From the NCBI GenBank assembly GCA_030248065.1, contig JASAMV010008195.1, positions 24,298 through 88,297 of the forward strand: a stretch of 64,000 bases of DNA, given 5' to 3'. The DNA comes from Rhynchonema sp. JSB1_4 (taxonomy: Eukaryota > Nematoda > Chromadorea > Monhysterida > Xyalidae). Positions 44,183 through 56,438 of the stretch are shown here, one piece after another (the first letter of the stretch is position 1; each line of letters begins with the position of its first letter). The position numbers and the translations under genes are program-made. The notes under the pieces were generated by a model. The model was not told the origin of the DNA. It did no database searches and saw only the letters and a program-made list of their open reading frames with translations.

Positions 44183-46818
44183 CTACTCTGGCTGATCGCC
44201 ACCATTTTTATTCTCAACGGGGTTCACACAGGTCGTGGGACAGGTGGTGCGACGGCATCGACTGAAACAATGCGTGTCTGATGAAACAGAGCATGAAAAT
44301 AGGCTACTGAGTTCAGACAATTGCATAATTCGGGGGACGTAACCTGACACTGGTTCAGCTTGTGGTTGTGCCTCAACCTGGACTTGGCTTGCCATATGTT
44401 TCTTGATTACGAACGCGATACCAGTTCCCGCCAATGCCACAAAGATTATAGCGCCAATCACAACTCCGATTATGCTAAAAGAAGCAGGATGTTTTCTTGT
44501 CATACCCAGCCAAATATTTCTTAGGGCGCGGCCAGGTAGATGCGGACTGCGGACTGCGGACATTGAAAAAAAACTATGTCCAATGTCCGCAGTCCGCAGT
44601 CCGCATCTACCTGGCCGCACTTGCGGACTGCGGTTTGCGGACAATCGAAACATTTTTTGATTGTGTTTGCTAGTGCGATATACAACTACAGGGTTGTAAA
44701 TATGCAAACTTCAACACCGTGCATAATACTGTGTTGTCTTCTGCTGTTGCCTGAAACATCCATGTAATATCTGCCAACTCACAATAATCAATTGCCAACA
44801 CACGCGCAACTGACGACTGCCACGTATCACACACAGCAAACACAGAATAAGGACACACACGTTAGAATGTTTCATGGTATTGAATGGCAGGCAACAGGGC
44901 AGGATTCCACGCTACACTATATTCACAACCCTGTAGTTGTATATCGCACTAGCAAACACAATCAAAAAATGTTTCGATTGTCCGCAAACCGCAGTCCGCA
45001 AGTGCGGCCAGGTAGATGCGGACTGCGGACTGCGGACATTGGACATAGTTTTTTTTCAATGTCCGCAGTCCGCAGTCCGCAAGTGCGGCCAGGTAAATGC
45101 GGACTGCGGACTGCGGACATTGGACATAGTTTTTTTTCAATGTCCGCAGTCCGCAGTCCGCATCTACCTGGCCGCGCCCTTACAGAAGAACAGCCACTCA
45201 CACTCCTGTATTGCCAGACTCTTTCTCAGCGTTCGTTTTGCCTTTTAGGAAACTGTACTTGTTGGATGAAGTGGTGGTAACAGGTGAAGCGTCTTCCGTA
45301 ACAGGACTCATTTCTTCATTGTTCGGTATCGGCTCTTCATAGTCACTGCCTGATTCGACTGTGCTTGGGTTAGGTTTGTCGGTGTCCGGTGTTGTTGATG
45401 TTGTTGAAGGTGTTGTTAACGTTGTTGAAGACTTTGGTGAGGCTTTGCTGAATGTTGTGGGCGTTGCCGCCATGCTTGAACTTAATCTCGTAGGTGTTGA
45501 TGACGGTGTTATTGAAGGCGTGGGGGTTGTTGAAGGTGTTGTTGAAGTAGATGAAGCTGTTGTAGAGGTGGTTGAAGGTGTTGTTGAAAGTGCTGCAGAG
45601 GTTGTTAAAGGTGTGGTTGAAGCTGCTGTTGATGTTGTTGAAGGTGTTGTTGAAGTTGATGAGGCTGTTGTTGAGGTGGTTGAAGGTGTTGTTGAAAGTG
45701 TTGCAGAGGTTGTTAAAGGTGTTGTTGAAGCTGTTGTCAATGAAACTGCTGCCGTTGTTATTGTGGTCGTCGTTGTTGTAGGCATCGGTGTGGTGGTTGC
45801 GTTCAAAGGCTCGGATACGCAGATGAATCGTGGCCCTGGGTCGGAGCATTTCATCGTGCGCCAAGCATAATCAAGCGTGCTAAAATTACATTGTAAATAG
45901 ATTCTTTAGTAAATAAAAACAGTAAAACAGTAAACAGTAAAAAAAACAGTAAAAATAGTAAATAAAAACACAGATTCGTTTCTTTCGTTTTCGAAACATT
46001 TCGAAACCGGAACACTGTCGGATCAGGTTACCTGTTTGCATACGCACAAAGAACATCGGTTTCAGGTGTTACAGCGGTTGGTTCGCCCGGTGACCAAGGA
46101 GGCGTGAACGTAATTGCAGTTAGGTCTGCCCAACGGTACTCAGCTGATGTAACGAAATCGTATCGCACCCACAGCCAGACAGAGGTGTAGTTTCTTATTT
46201 TTCTGAAAAAAGTAACAGAACCATACTTTACACGCGTGATTTTTCCACATTTCAGTTTAGAACTCACATCTCGTCCTTGAGGATTGTCCATTCCGATAGC
46301 GAGTTCAGCTTAAGAGGTGTCCCTTGCCCAACACCTGTTGCATTCATTGTCGCACATTTTGCCTCCGCTTCATCAAAGTTCGGAGTTTCCTGATCATTTT
46401 CAAACATAAAGAGTTGACAGTTATGCAGTCATAAAAGTGAATGAACGATAACCTGTTCGCTGTCTGGTTTGTTCAGGCACCACGGTCCAACCAGTCGCCA
46501 GCCGGCCACACACGCGATGCCTGAAGGTGAAAGATCAAATCACTCGTTTTGCCGGGTCTTTTTTCAGTCTGCTGGATTTAAGAGAGAGAGAGACCATTGG
46601 CCTTGGAACAGGGTGTCCTTTAAGACACAGAACGAACTTTCGTATTGACACAAAGGCCCATTGAAATCGTCTGTGCAGTTGCACGAATAAGTTGCGTTAT
46701 CGATAACGTGGCACGTGGCGTTGTTTTGGCAGCTATTCGCATCACAGGAATCGGCATAAACTGCGAATGCTGTTGTTGTGAGAATCAAGCCCACCGCAAG
46801 TGCCCGGGCGAACGACAT
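44183..46818 (-). CDS. Single-pass membrane mucin C-type lectin with EGF domain
   Basis: Exons (minus): 46818-46629, 46520-46453, 46389-46268, 46202-46032, 45879-45202, 44474-44183, joined in phase to about 506 residues. Order: signal peptide (ALAVGLILTTTAFAVYA), EGF-like domain (CDANSC...CHVIDNATYSCNC...C), C-type lectin domain (ACVAGWRLVGPWC, DEAEAKCATMN, SVWLWVRYD, YRWADLT, FTPPWSPGEP, VLCAYANRS, MKCSDPGPRFICV), a stalk of about 150 residues of Thr/Ser/Pro repeats (STTPSTTSTTASS), a helix IIGVVIGAIIFVALAGTGIA, then a basic tail. The lectin core cysteines and WxD-like loop are visible; the Ca-binding EPN/QPD motif is replaced by GEPTAV, so sugar binding is uncertain. It is likely a heavily O-glycosylated cell-surface recognition protein. 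Confidence 0.8.
44524..45179. mobile_element. Foldback element of GCGGACT repeats, TTA target, in a lectin intron
   Basis: Begins GGGCGCGGCCAGGTAGATGC and ends GCATCTACCTGGCCGCGCCC, with TTA on both sides (44,521-44,523 and 45,180-45,182). Both arms carry tandem GCGGACTGCGGACT and a shared segment (TGCGATATACAACTACAGGG), around a central spacer of about 220 bp. It fills the intron 44,475-45,201, starting about 20 bases after the donor. Without it the intron would be about 70 bases. Confidence 0.8.
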
Positions 46819-48791
46819 CCCGCTTTAACTCGTGATTGCAAACATCAAGCTTTTTCCTACAACGTTTTCGTCACAGCATCTGTACAGCCTATCTGATACT
46901 GAGGACACTGTGTGCCCACCTTTGTCCAACCAACATGGTTGATGTGATTGACCAATTTTTTTAACGCCCCACAAAACTGGCGCGGTTCTTGTTGACATCA
47001 CAAGCCATAGTTACTCACAATGAGCACACATCCAGATGTCATCAGTTGATCATGAACTATATTGCACCCAGCCTATTTTGTATGCTTTCAGCGGTGCGCT
47101 GGTCCGCTTTCACGAAATCGATTCAGTCATTTGAGGCGCAACTTATTCATTATGTCATTAGGACATACCATAAGTGTGTTAGTGAAGTGATACCACATTG
47201 AATTGATATTACCACGGTCCATGTACATATGTATGTGCCCAGATTGGTTGAGAATTGAACTAGTGTGCTGAGAACCACAAATGAAGTGCGTCTGAAATGA
47301 CAACAGTTTTCGGGACATCATTTTGCAAGAGTGTGTTATTTGTCGTGCAGCAGAAAAGATAAACGTAGTGAGAAAACGTTGGTTGACGCAAATGTAATTA
47401 ACGACAAGAACTGGACGTGTATTGAATAGCATACCCAGTAGGAGGCCATGATACAGCAGCTAGCGACAGCATTCCACAGATTGCTCCGATTATCCTTAGA
47501 GGCGCAAAGCTTTAGGTTATGGTCCTTCATTGAATTTGTTGGCCAGACTACAGCCGTATTACTCGATCCTGCTTCTTTTGTTGCAGCTGTCGTTGTAGGA
47601 TCAGTCTGACAAATGATGGGCTCATTCGTCGGTTCGCTTTGTCGTGGCGGCGGCAGACAATGGAAAAGTTTGATATATTTTGGTCGCCTATTTGAACGAG
47701 TTTATCAAGTTTACCGTTGGTTAAACCGATAAAGCTTTTAATTGGTCCCAAAGACAAGAAATGCCAATAGAGCCCGCCGGGGGCATTGTTAACTTCGAGT
47801 CCCCATTCGGAGCGAGGCCTTTATGTGAAAAACTTCGGCAGTTCTTTTGATTGTGATTAACTATAGTTTCACGCTTGATATGGTAAGGAAAACCGGATTT
47901 AGATCAGAAAATACAATACTTTAGAAATGGCATGCCGAAGCCAAAGCACACATTTAGGCATTGTGTATGTCCCCACATTTCAATTGAAATCGTTATTATC
48001 TGGCCAATTTCAACTAATGCCAATTATATATGTTGTACTTCGGTCCAAGACGCGCTTGCAAATGGTAGCGTGTCATACGTTCAAAGCGCAGATAAATGTT
48101 CACGTTGCTTATCACCACTTTTTTATTATGTATAAGTCCATCTCAGTTTGAACTGTTGTGTAACCCCACGCGTTATAGAATGGTACTACTGCGTACTGGC
48201 GTTATCAGTAATCAATCCTCTAACCTCCCTCCCCCGGGACACAGAAGAGGGCGCAGACGCTTTTTTCCACGCCACCGCAAAGTTATTGACAGTTTTTTGC
48301 ACACCGTAAAGGTAGCAAAAACTGGATGACACCCAATTTGGTCCATATTTTTGTGATACGCCATTTGCCACAAATTTGGTGACATTTCAGTTGATTGATC
48401 AAGGTTCCTTTGCATGGGAAACAATCTGCACTATACATACCTTTCGCATGCGTGGTATAACGAGTGCACTCGAAATTCTGTGTTTTGTTAACAAAGTTTG
48501 TTTGAAAAGAAACTATGTACTTTGCCTGAAGGTCATAACTTACCTCGTAATGCAAAATAAGTTCCCTCTGGAGTGCATTTAGGTCATGCTTCGGATTTGA
48601 AATTTCAAAAAATGCGTTAAACCCCCACTTTGTATTAGCATAGGAAACATCATCGTTTTATTGGAAAGTAATCATGAATTATCCTCTTGGCATTGTTAAT
48701 CCAATGTGGGCCGTCTCAAGCAGCTAACCTCAAAAGAGATAAAAGAAACAGGTTTTTATCTCTTTACAGAAACCACAGAACATCGACCATC
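46819..48791. other. Divergent intergenic region, no gene seen
   Basis: Lies between the 5' ends of the lectin gene and the heme transporter gene, so both promoters should be here. Only short unrelated frames occur. The sequence TCTCTTTACAG at 48,760-48,770 is an acceptor-like site 22 bases before the transporter start. Confidence 0.4.
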
Positions 48792-50278
48792 ATGGCACTT
48801 TGTAGTCCCCGAGTGCGTTTCTGGTGGGCGATCATGGGCGTCGCTATTGGCTTGGTTGCGGCGCCCGTGTTCGCGGCACAAATGAAAAATTTTAATGCGA
48901 CGACATTTTCGTTGATCAGCTCTCTTTTCGCACTGTTCCTCGCGATATTGCACTGGTACAAATTGAAGGGTCGGATTGATTATACATGGATCAACAGGCT
49001 CAAGTACATTCTCTTGTTAGGTCGGTGGGTTGGGGATGGTATCACAGAGTTTAGTAAATTTCCCCTGTCAAAAATTCCAGTGAGGTGTCTTTGAGTGTCA
49101 TCGATAACGAGGAAACCGCGAGCTCATGTGTAGTGGACTTTCATATGAACAAAATTTATGTGACTTGGCACTAAAAACGAAACAACATCAATTTCAGGTT
49201 GTTTCGGCCAGCTGGCTGGCTCGTGCGCTCTTGTGGCCTACATTTCGGTGGCTGCCGCGCTCGGGCAAGGTGCGTGAGATCTGACTTTTTTCAGTTCTTT
49301 CCGTTACTCAGTTGCAACAATTTTTTGAAGTTGAAGGTTGGATCGAATTTTACGCTATAGGTCTCAGATACTCAGCCACAGTTTCAAGAGCATACGACGA
49401 AAATATTGAAATGGAAGGTACCATTTTTCTATTCTCTATCCGTGAGAAAGAAGCAGTCAATAGCGCATTTTCCTAATTGTATTTGTCGTTTAGCCACCTA
49501 ATCCGCACTGTATATTTTTCTCAGTGTGCCAGGCAATGACTGGTCCCGGTCACTATAAAGAGGTGACTGCGCAAAACAAAGCCTTCATATTTTACCAAAA
49601 CAAAGGTATCGCTGGTGACGATATTTACGGCGAGAATTGTTGGATCGCAGCCGTTTGGGGGTGGATGACTTGGAAATGGGCCTTCCAGTTGTTCTGGTGG
49701 GCGCGCAACTACAGACGAAAGTTAATGGCCCTCAATGGAGGCGTGGAGAAGGGAAGTAGGTTAGGTCGTCGCTTTCAGTTGTTTTGAACTTTACAAACTT
49801 AACCATGAGAAGTGTTTGGGGCATACCACCAGGGTCGATGTTCATTTGCACATGTACGTACAAAGATATAGTCACCACGAATCATTCTGCATGGCGTGGT
49901 TGAAACCTTGGAGGTGTATTGGGTTGGCACATGGGAGACAAGGTTTGGGTTGAAATCCAACATTTGAGACCTCTTGTTGAGTTGGTTGTCTGCGGCGGAC
50001 CCATGTCGATGATATTTCACTCAACAAGAACATTTTCCTGCGGAACTTTGAGGAAAACGGATTGTTGACGAAGGTGTTTTGAATTTACCACCAGCTCTGC
50101 CACAGAAGGCCAGGTTATTCTTGGTGCGCATGGCAGCAGTATATACCTACTTAGCATGCGCTTGAAACATCAGCACAGATAAGTCCTCAATTACAACTTT
50201 TTTACAGACTCTACGGGTCCACCTATTATCAATGACAGCCCGCCAGAGTATGAAGACATTGCCGATGTGAGATACTGA
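48792..50278 (+). CDS. SLC48A1: HRG-1 type heme transporter
   Basis: Exons 48792-49020, 49198-49269, 49361-49417, 49525-49755, 50218-50278 join in phase to 216 residues. Four hydrophobic segments follow the HRG-1 layout: FWWAIMGVAIGLVAAPVFAA, FSLISSLFALFLAILHWYKL, LLGCFGQLAGSCALVAYISV and ENCWIAAVWGWMTWKWAFQL. The last is followed by FWWARNYRRKL, matching the VWSFISFKWAF-x(n)-RYR end of vertebrate HRG1 in pattern. The family moves heme across endosomal, lysosomal or plasma membranes and is important in animals that depend on dietary heme. The tail ends PPEYEDIADVRY, with a PPxY motif that could bind WW-domain ubiquitin ligases. It is longer than human HRG1 (146 residues) owing to the loop before segment 4 and the tail. 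Confidence 0.8.
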
Positions 50279-50482
50279 ACGATTTACTTAATACATATCA
50301 CGTTATTAATTCGTCATATGGTTTAGAAACCGAACAAACATACAAACAACATTTATGTCATAAATATGACATTTATGTCATTATGATGAATTAATGAGGC
50401 GTGAAATATGAAGCGTGTTTTTCTTGTTTGCCTGATTGACCCCAGCACGAATGTAAATACCTCCGTTGCATTTCAAAATCTT

Positions 50483-52272
50483 TCAATGCGACATCGTTTC
50501 GGTAACGTTCAAGTTCGCTGGTGGGTCAGTTTCACTCATTTGCACCAGCAACGTCAGATAGGTGATCACTCCAGAAACAACCTAAAACACGTATCGCACG
50601 TGTTAGCACACATCAGAATATGGTTCACAGTAAAGTATACGTAGTTTTACCGTTAAAATGAATCCCCTCGTCAAGTGACCAAAGCCACGCATCTCGATCA
50701 CACTGGTTTGCACGGTTTGGTTGTAAAGAGCCAGGATACTCAAATATGACTGGAAAAAATGAAGGATTGTTTTTCTGTATTCCTGCTTTGCTTTGTGATA
50801 ACGAAATGCCCACCTTCAGGTGGAAAGCGTCTAGCTTTGAACCGTATTCCATGATCAGTTTAGGAGTCTGGCCGAGCTGAAAAGCAGTTCGGGCAATTGC
50901 TGATACAGTTATATAGTTTTGCAACCATGATAAACTGAAAATTATTCTGGAATTAAAATTTCAATGTTTTTCCACAAAACGCAACTCATCTGTAAATTTT
51001 GCGTTAGCAAATATTTCTAATACACTGTACATTATGGTGCAGTACATACCTTATGGTGCAACGTTGCCGGGAACCAGCTGATGAAGAACAATTCCACCAA
51101 CAGGCCGGCCACAAACAATAGCATGCCCTTCGGTTCATAGAACGAACTCAACGAGATGGTTGCGAACAAGTAGAATATCAGCAGTGGGAGAAGCAGCACA
51201 AGCTTGACACATAAATATGTGGAAAGCATTTCATCCAAACAATCCATCGCCTTGCTAATGCGCGCGTGTTGTGCGGCTAGCAGCTGGAAGCAAACAAAGG
51301 GCGCAAGTGAAAACTTCACTAAACATTGTCAAATTCATGCCAAATTACTACAAGGCAGCTAGAATCAAAATCATTTAACAGAATCGGGAAAAATACAATG
51401 TTATTTCTCAAAATCAGACCTGAATCTGCTTGTGATCCAAACTTTCCATGGTTTGCGTCTCGCTGTGATAGTAATCAAGTTCATACGTCACCATCTGAAC
51501 CAATGTGGCGCACAAAATTGGTGCACATGGCAACATGCACAGAATGAAGACTTGTGGCGTCAAATACATATATGGGATTCCTGAAAGCTTCAGTAGCTGC
51601 TCTTCATCTCCCATACCTAGCTTAATGCGCAAAATTTAGTACCAACCGAACAGTTCCGTATACACTGCAAACAAGCGCGGATGTTGCAGCGCTGAGAAGA
51701 AAGCTCCGACAAAGAGCAAGGCCACATGCAGAAAATAACAGAACTGGACTGCATATAGCCAGAACTTTTGTTTTCGTAGCGCTTGACCGCTGGATATTCG
51801 ACTTATCGCTGAGCAAACGTGGCTCACATCACCTGAAACCGGTGGTCAAAGTCATAATCTAAAAAAATCAACTTGCGTCTCAAAAAGTGTTTTTAAAAAC
51901 ACTTACTCACTATTAGACTATGCAATGAAAAATCTTACCTGTATGATACCACTTGATCGAAAACAATTGTCCGATCACCAGCTGAACGGTCCAAATGGCT
52001 GTCGTTATCCAACCGACTGTCTCAATTGTTTTCAGTCCTCCGGTTGGAAAAAGACGCAAGGCTGGCACGACCTTGCAACCGAACAGGATCAAGGCAACAA
52101 TAGGCAAAATGAGGGCCAAAATAATGAAACATGGCTTTCTTTTGAATCCAAGTGGATTCAGTCCCATGAAGAAAGTGTAAATGACAACAATCGGTCTGAT
52201 GACGACTTCAGCATCGGTGGTTTTTTGCCTTTCGTTGTTTTCCCCCTTCATACTTCCGGTGGGAGTTGGCAT
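50483..52272 (-). CDS. Gustatory-receptor-family seven-helix protein 1
   Basis: Exons (minus): 52272-51939, 51832-51647, 51580-51420, 51283-51050, 50876-50814, 50749-50651, 50581-50483, all in phase, giving 391 residues, the usual length of insect gustatory receptors. About seven hydrophobic segments are visible, among them IVVIYTFFMGLNPLG, FIILALILPIVALILFG, FILCMLPCAPILCATLVQMV and LLLPLLIFYLFATISL. The penultimate exon has the conserved LYNQTVQTSVIEMRGFG, and the last exon starts VVSGVITYLTLLVQMSE, which fits the TYhhhhhQF signature in helix 7 (with M for F). The family forms ligand-gated cation channels in chemosensory cells. The ligand cannot be predicted. A paralogue lies 5.5 kb downstream in the same orientation. 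Confidence 0.85.
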
Positions 52273-52807
52273 TCTGGGATCTTTGCCCCTATTCGAATTG
52301 CTGGCTCTCTTGTTTTCAGCAGCAAAGCAGTGCTGTTTCGTTAGTATACAGCTACAGAACTGAAGTAAAATTAATCACGAAAAGCTTATGTGTAATCACA
52401 GTTGGTTAGGCACGCAAGCAACAGCATCACAATTTATTGGCCGCTCGGTGGCGTTGGTCACGTACAAAAGTTGGTGGAGGCAACACTCATTTGTTGGAAT
52501 TGAAAGGTCTCTGGCTAAGAGCTGGAATTCAGACTGCAGACAGAGACAACGAATAAAAACGGCACTATTAGTAGCAATGAACTGACCATTTATGCACAAA
52601 CTCACTTATTCCAGAAAATGTTTCGGTTTCTAATAGAAAATTTTTTCATGAAACATCTGCAGGCACGCGCGACAACATTTTAAACGTCTCCAAGGCGTCT
52701 GCCGTCTCTCACGGACATAATCCCTGAATTCACAAGTGAAAGAATTTAGCTCTTTTTGCACTGAAGTGTTTAGGGCATACAAAATCATAAAATACCACAT
52801 TATGCTT
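52273..52807. other. Spacer between receptor 1 and the satellite array
   Basis: No gene or clear repeat is seen. It should hold the promoter of receptor 1. Confidence 0.35.
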
Positions 52808-55716
52808 TGTACTATGTCGCCCGCTGGACTGCTGTGCTCCACAGGACGTGTGTTGTTCACCCTTCTTAACAGCGTAATGTTTCGTGGAAACTTGAGAAGT
52901 TTTTCCCATAAAAGGTGCTTATAAAGCCGCTCGATGGACTCAACAGGACGTGTGTTGTTCTTCTTAACACCTTATTTCGGAAACTTGAGAAATTTTCCAT
53001 AAAAGGTGTTTATGAAGCCGCCCGTCGGGCTGTTGTGCTCCATAGGACGTGTGTTGTTCTTCTTAACACCTTATTTCCGAAACATGAGAAATTTCCCATA
53101 AAAGGTGTTTATAAGCCGCCCGCTGAGCTGTTGTGCTCCAAAGTACATGTGTAGTTCTTCAAAACACCTTATTCCGGAAACTTGAGAAATTTCCCATAAA
53201 AGGTGTTTATAAAGCCGCTCGATGGGCTCCACAGGACGTGTGTTGTTCTTCTTAACACTTTATTTCGGAAACTTGAGAAATTTCCCATAAAAGGTGTTTA
53301 TAAGCCGTCCGCTGGGCTGTTGTGCTCCAAAGTACATGTGTAGTTCTTCAAAACGCGTGATTTCGGAAACTTCTGTTCATACATTGCTGCAAAATTTCCC
53401 ATAAAAGATGTTTATATGTCGCCCGCTGGACTGCTGTGCTCCACAGGACGTGTGTTGTTCTTCTTAATACCTTATTTCGGAAACTTGAGAAGTTTCCCAT
53501 AAAAGGTGTTTATAAAGGTGCTCGATGGGCTCCACAGGACGTGTGTTGTTCTTCTTAACACCTTATTTCGGAAACTTGAGAAATTTACCATAAAAGGTGT
53601 TTATAATCCGCCCGCTGAGCTGTTGTGCTCCAAGTGATGTGTGTTCTCCCCGGAACAATCAAAAAACCTGAACGAAACTGTGTTTTAATCGGAATCTTGA
53701 GAAATTTTCCATAAAAGGTGTTTATGAAGCCGCCCGTTGGGCTGTTGTGCTCCATAGGACGTGTGTTGTTCTTCTTAACACCTTATTTCGGAAACATGAG
53801 AAATTTCCCATAAAAGCTGTTTATAAGCCGCCCGCTGAGCTGTTGTGCTCCAAAGTACATGTGTAGTTCTTCAAAACACCTTATTCCGGAAACTTGAGAA
53901 ATTTCCCATAAAAGGTGTTTATAAAGCCGCTCGATGGGCTCCACAGGACGTGTGTTGTTCTTCTTAACACTTTATTTCGGAAACTTGAGAAATTTCCCAT
54001 AAAAGGTGTTTATAAGCCGCCCGCTGGGCTGTTGTGCTCCAAAGTACATGTGTAGTTCTTCAAAACGCGTGATTTCGGAAACTTCTGCTCATATATTGCT
54101 GCAAAATTTCCCATAAAAGATGTTTATATGTCGCCCGCTGGGCTGCTGTGCTCCACAGGACGTGTGTTGTTCTTCTTAATACCTTATTTCGGAAACTTGA
54201 GAAGTTTCCCATAAAAGGTGTTTATAAAGGTGCTCGATGGGCTCCACAGGACGTGTGTTGTTCTTCTTAACACCTCATTTCGGAAACTTGAGAAATTTTC
54301 CATAAAAGGTGTTTATGAAGCCGCCCGTTGGGCTGTTGTGCTCCATAGGACGTGTGTTGTTCTTTTTAACACCTTATTTCGGAAACATGAGAAATTTCCC
54401 ATAAAAGGTGTTTATAAGCCGCCCGCTGAGCTGTTGTGCTCCAAAGTACATGTGTAGTTCTTCAAAACACCTTATTTCGGAAACTTGAGAAATTACCCAT
54501 GAAAGGTGTTTATAAAGCCGCTCGATGGGCTCCACAGGACGTGTGTTGTTCTTCTTAACACCTTATTTCGGAAACTTGAGAAATTTTCCATAAAAGGTGT
54601 TTATGAAGCCGCCCGTTGGGCTGTTGTGCTCCATAGGACGTGTGTTGTTCTTCTTAACACTTTATTTTTGAAACATGAGAAATTTCCCATAAAAGGTGTT
54701 TATAAGCCGCCCGCTGAGCTGTTGTGCTCCAAAGTACATGTGTAGTTCTTCAAAAAAACATCTTATTTCGGAAACTTGAGAAATTTCCCATAAAAGGTGT
54801 TTATAAAGCCGCTCGATGGGCTCCACAGGACGTGTGTTGTTATTCTTAACACTTTATTTCGGAAACTTGAGAAATTTCCCATAAAAGGTGTTTATAAGCC
54901 GCCCGCTGGGCTGTTGTGCTCCAAAGTACATGTGTAGTTATTCGCGTGATTTCGGAAACTTCTGTTCATATGTTGCGGCAAAATTTCCCATAAAAGATGT
55001 TTATATGTCGCCCGCTGGGCTGCTGTGCTCCACAGGACGTGCGTTGTTCTTCTTAATACCTTATTTCGGAAACTTGAGAAATTTCCCATAAAAGGTGTTT
55101 ATAAAGGTGCTCGATGGGCTCCACAGGACGTGTGTTGTTCTTCTTAACACCTTACTTCGGAAACTTGAGAAATTTTCCATAAAAGGTGTTTATGAAGCCG
55201 CCCGTTGGGCTGTTGTGCTCCATAGGACGTGTGTTGTTGTTCTTAACACCTTATTTAGGAAACTTGAGAAATTTTCCATAAAAGGTGTTTATGAAGCCGC
55301 CCGTTGGGCTGTTGTGCTCCATAGGACGTGTGTTGTTCTTCTTAACACCTTATTTCGGAAACATGAGAAATTTCCCATGAAAGGTGTTTATAAGCCGCCC
55401 GCTGAGCTGTTGTGCTCCAAAGTACATGTGTAGTTCTTCAAAACACCTTATTTCGGAAACTTGAGAAATTTCCCATAAAAGGTGTTTATAAAGGTGCTCG
55501 ATGGGCTCCACAGGACGTGTGTTGTTCTTCTTAACACCTTATTTCGGAAACTTATGGAGAATTCCCAAAAAAAGGTGTTTATACGCCGCCCGCTGTGCTC
55601 CATAGGACGTGTTGGAAAATCCTCAAAATACCAATCTGTGATAAAGTTCTGTGAGCAGTGAGCAATATAAATCACAAAAAGAGCGTCATGGGGCTTATTT
55701 GGAAAATCCTCCGAAA

Positions 55717-55895
55717 AGTACAGTTCCTGGGGGAGGGGGCCCCCTCGGGTACGCCTGTTCCCCCTCCATGGTACGCCTGCCCCAGGCCTAAAATGGGCAT
55801 TTTTAGGCCTAAAATCTGTAATTTTTGGCCAATGTTGTCAAATCAATTTCGCCAAAATACCCTTTTTATGGAGAAGTTTTTCAAAATGGGGAAAA
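55717..55895. mobile_element. Fragment of hAT-like MITE B inside the satellite
   Basis: Begins CAGTTCCTGGGGGAGGGGG and continues TAGGCCTAAAAT and GCCAAAATACCCTTTTTATGG as in copy 3. The right terminus is missing. The satellite resumes at about 55,893 with GGGAAAACTTGAG. Confidence 0.6.
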
Positions 55896-56265
55896 CTTGA
55901 GATATTTCCCATAAAAGGTGTTTATAAAGCCGCTCGATGGGCTCCACTGGACGTGTGTTGTTCTTCTTAACACATTATTTCGGAAACTTGACAAATTTTC
56001 CATAAAAGGTGTTTATGAAGCCGCCCGTTGGGTTGTTGTGCTCCATAGGACGTGTGTTGTTCTTCTTAACACCTTATTTCGGAAACTTGAGAAATTTCCC
56101 ACAAAAGGTGTTTATAAGCCGCCCGCTGAGCTGTTGTGCTCCAAAGTACATGTGTAGTTCTTCAAAACACCTTATTTCGGAAACTTGAGAAATTTCCCAT
56201 AAAAGGTGTTTATAAGGCCGCTCGGTGGGCTCCACAGAACGTGTGTTGTTCTTCTTAACACCTTA

Positions 56266-56438
56266 CTAGACGGGACCCGTGCCTACGGCTCGGCTACAGT
56301 GCCGCGCCCGTGCCGTGCCCCCCCCCCCCGAAGACCCGTTAGCATTCCCAAAGCTACCCGTGAAAATTGACCCGTCCGCCTTTCCGAGGGAGGGGGCCAC
56401 AGACACACATACAGACATACGTCTTCCTGTTTTAGTAG
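56266..56438 (-). mobile_element. Short Helitron, second copy, inside the satellite
   Basis: On the minus strand it ends CTAG before T (ACTAG on the plus strand at 56,265-56,269) and begins near CTACTAAAACAGGAAG, having lost the first few bases of the TCTATA start. It shares GACGGGTC, CACGGGTAGCTTTGGGAATG and the C-rich tract with 9,572-9,763. It interrupts a satellite monomer. Confidence 0.7.

Noticed and set aside
44183..44707. Continuous frame through the foldback element joined to the membrane exon
   Set aside because: The good acceptor TTCTTTTAG at 44,483-44,475 pairs in phase with the donor at 45,201 and restores V-IIGVVIG. The upstream part of the frame is transposon.
45361..45870. 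Plus-strand frame rich in Val and Glu
   Set aside because: It is the antisense of the Thr/Ser repeat exon of the lectin gene.
52915..56157. Several similar open frames with MFIKPLDGLH-type starts, looking like a protein family
   Set aside because: They repeat with the satellite period and arise because the 288-bp unit is a multiple of three. There is no conservation beyond the DNA repeat.
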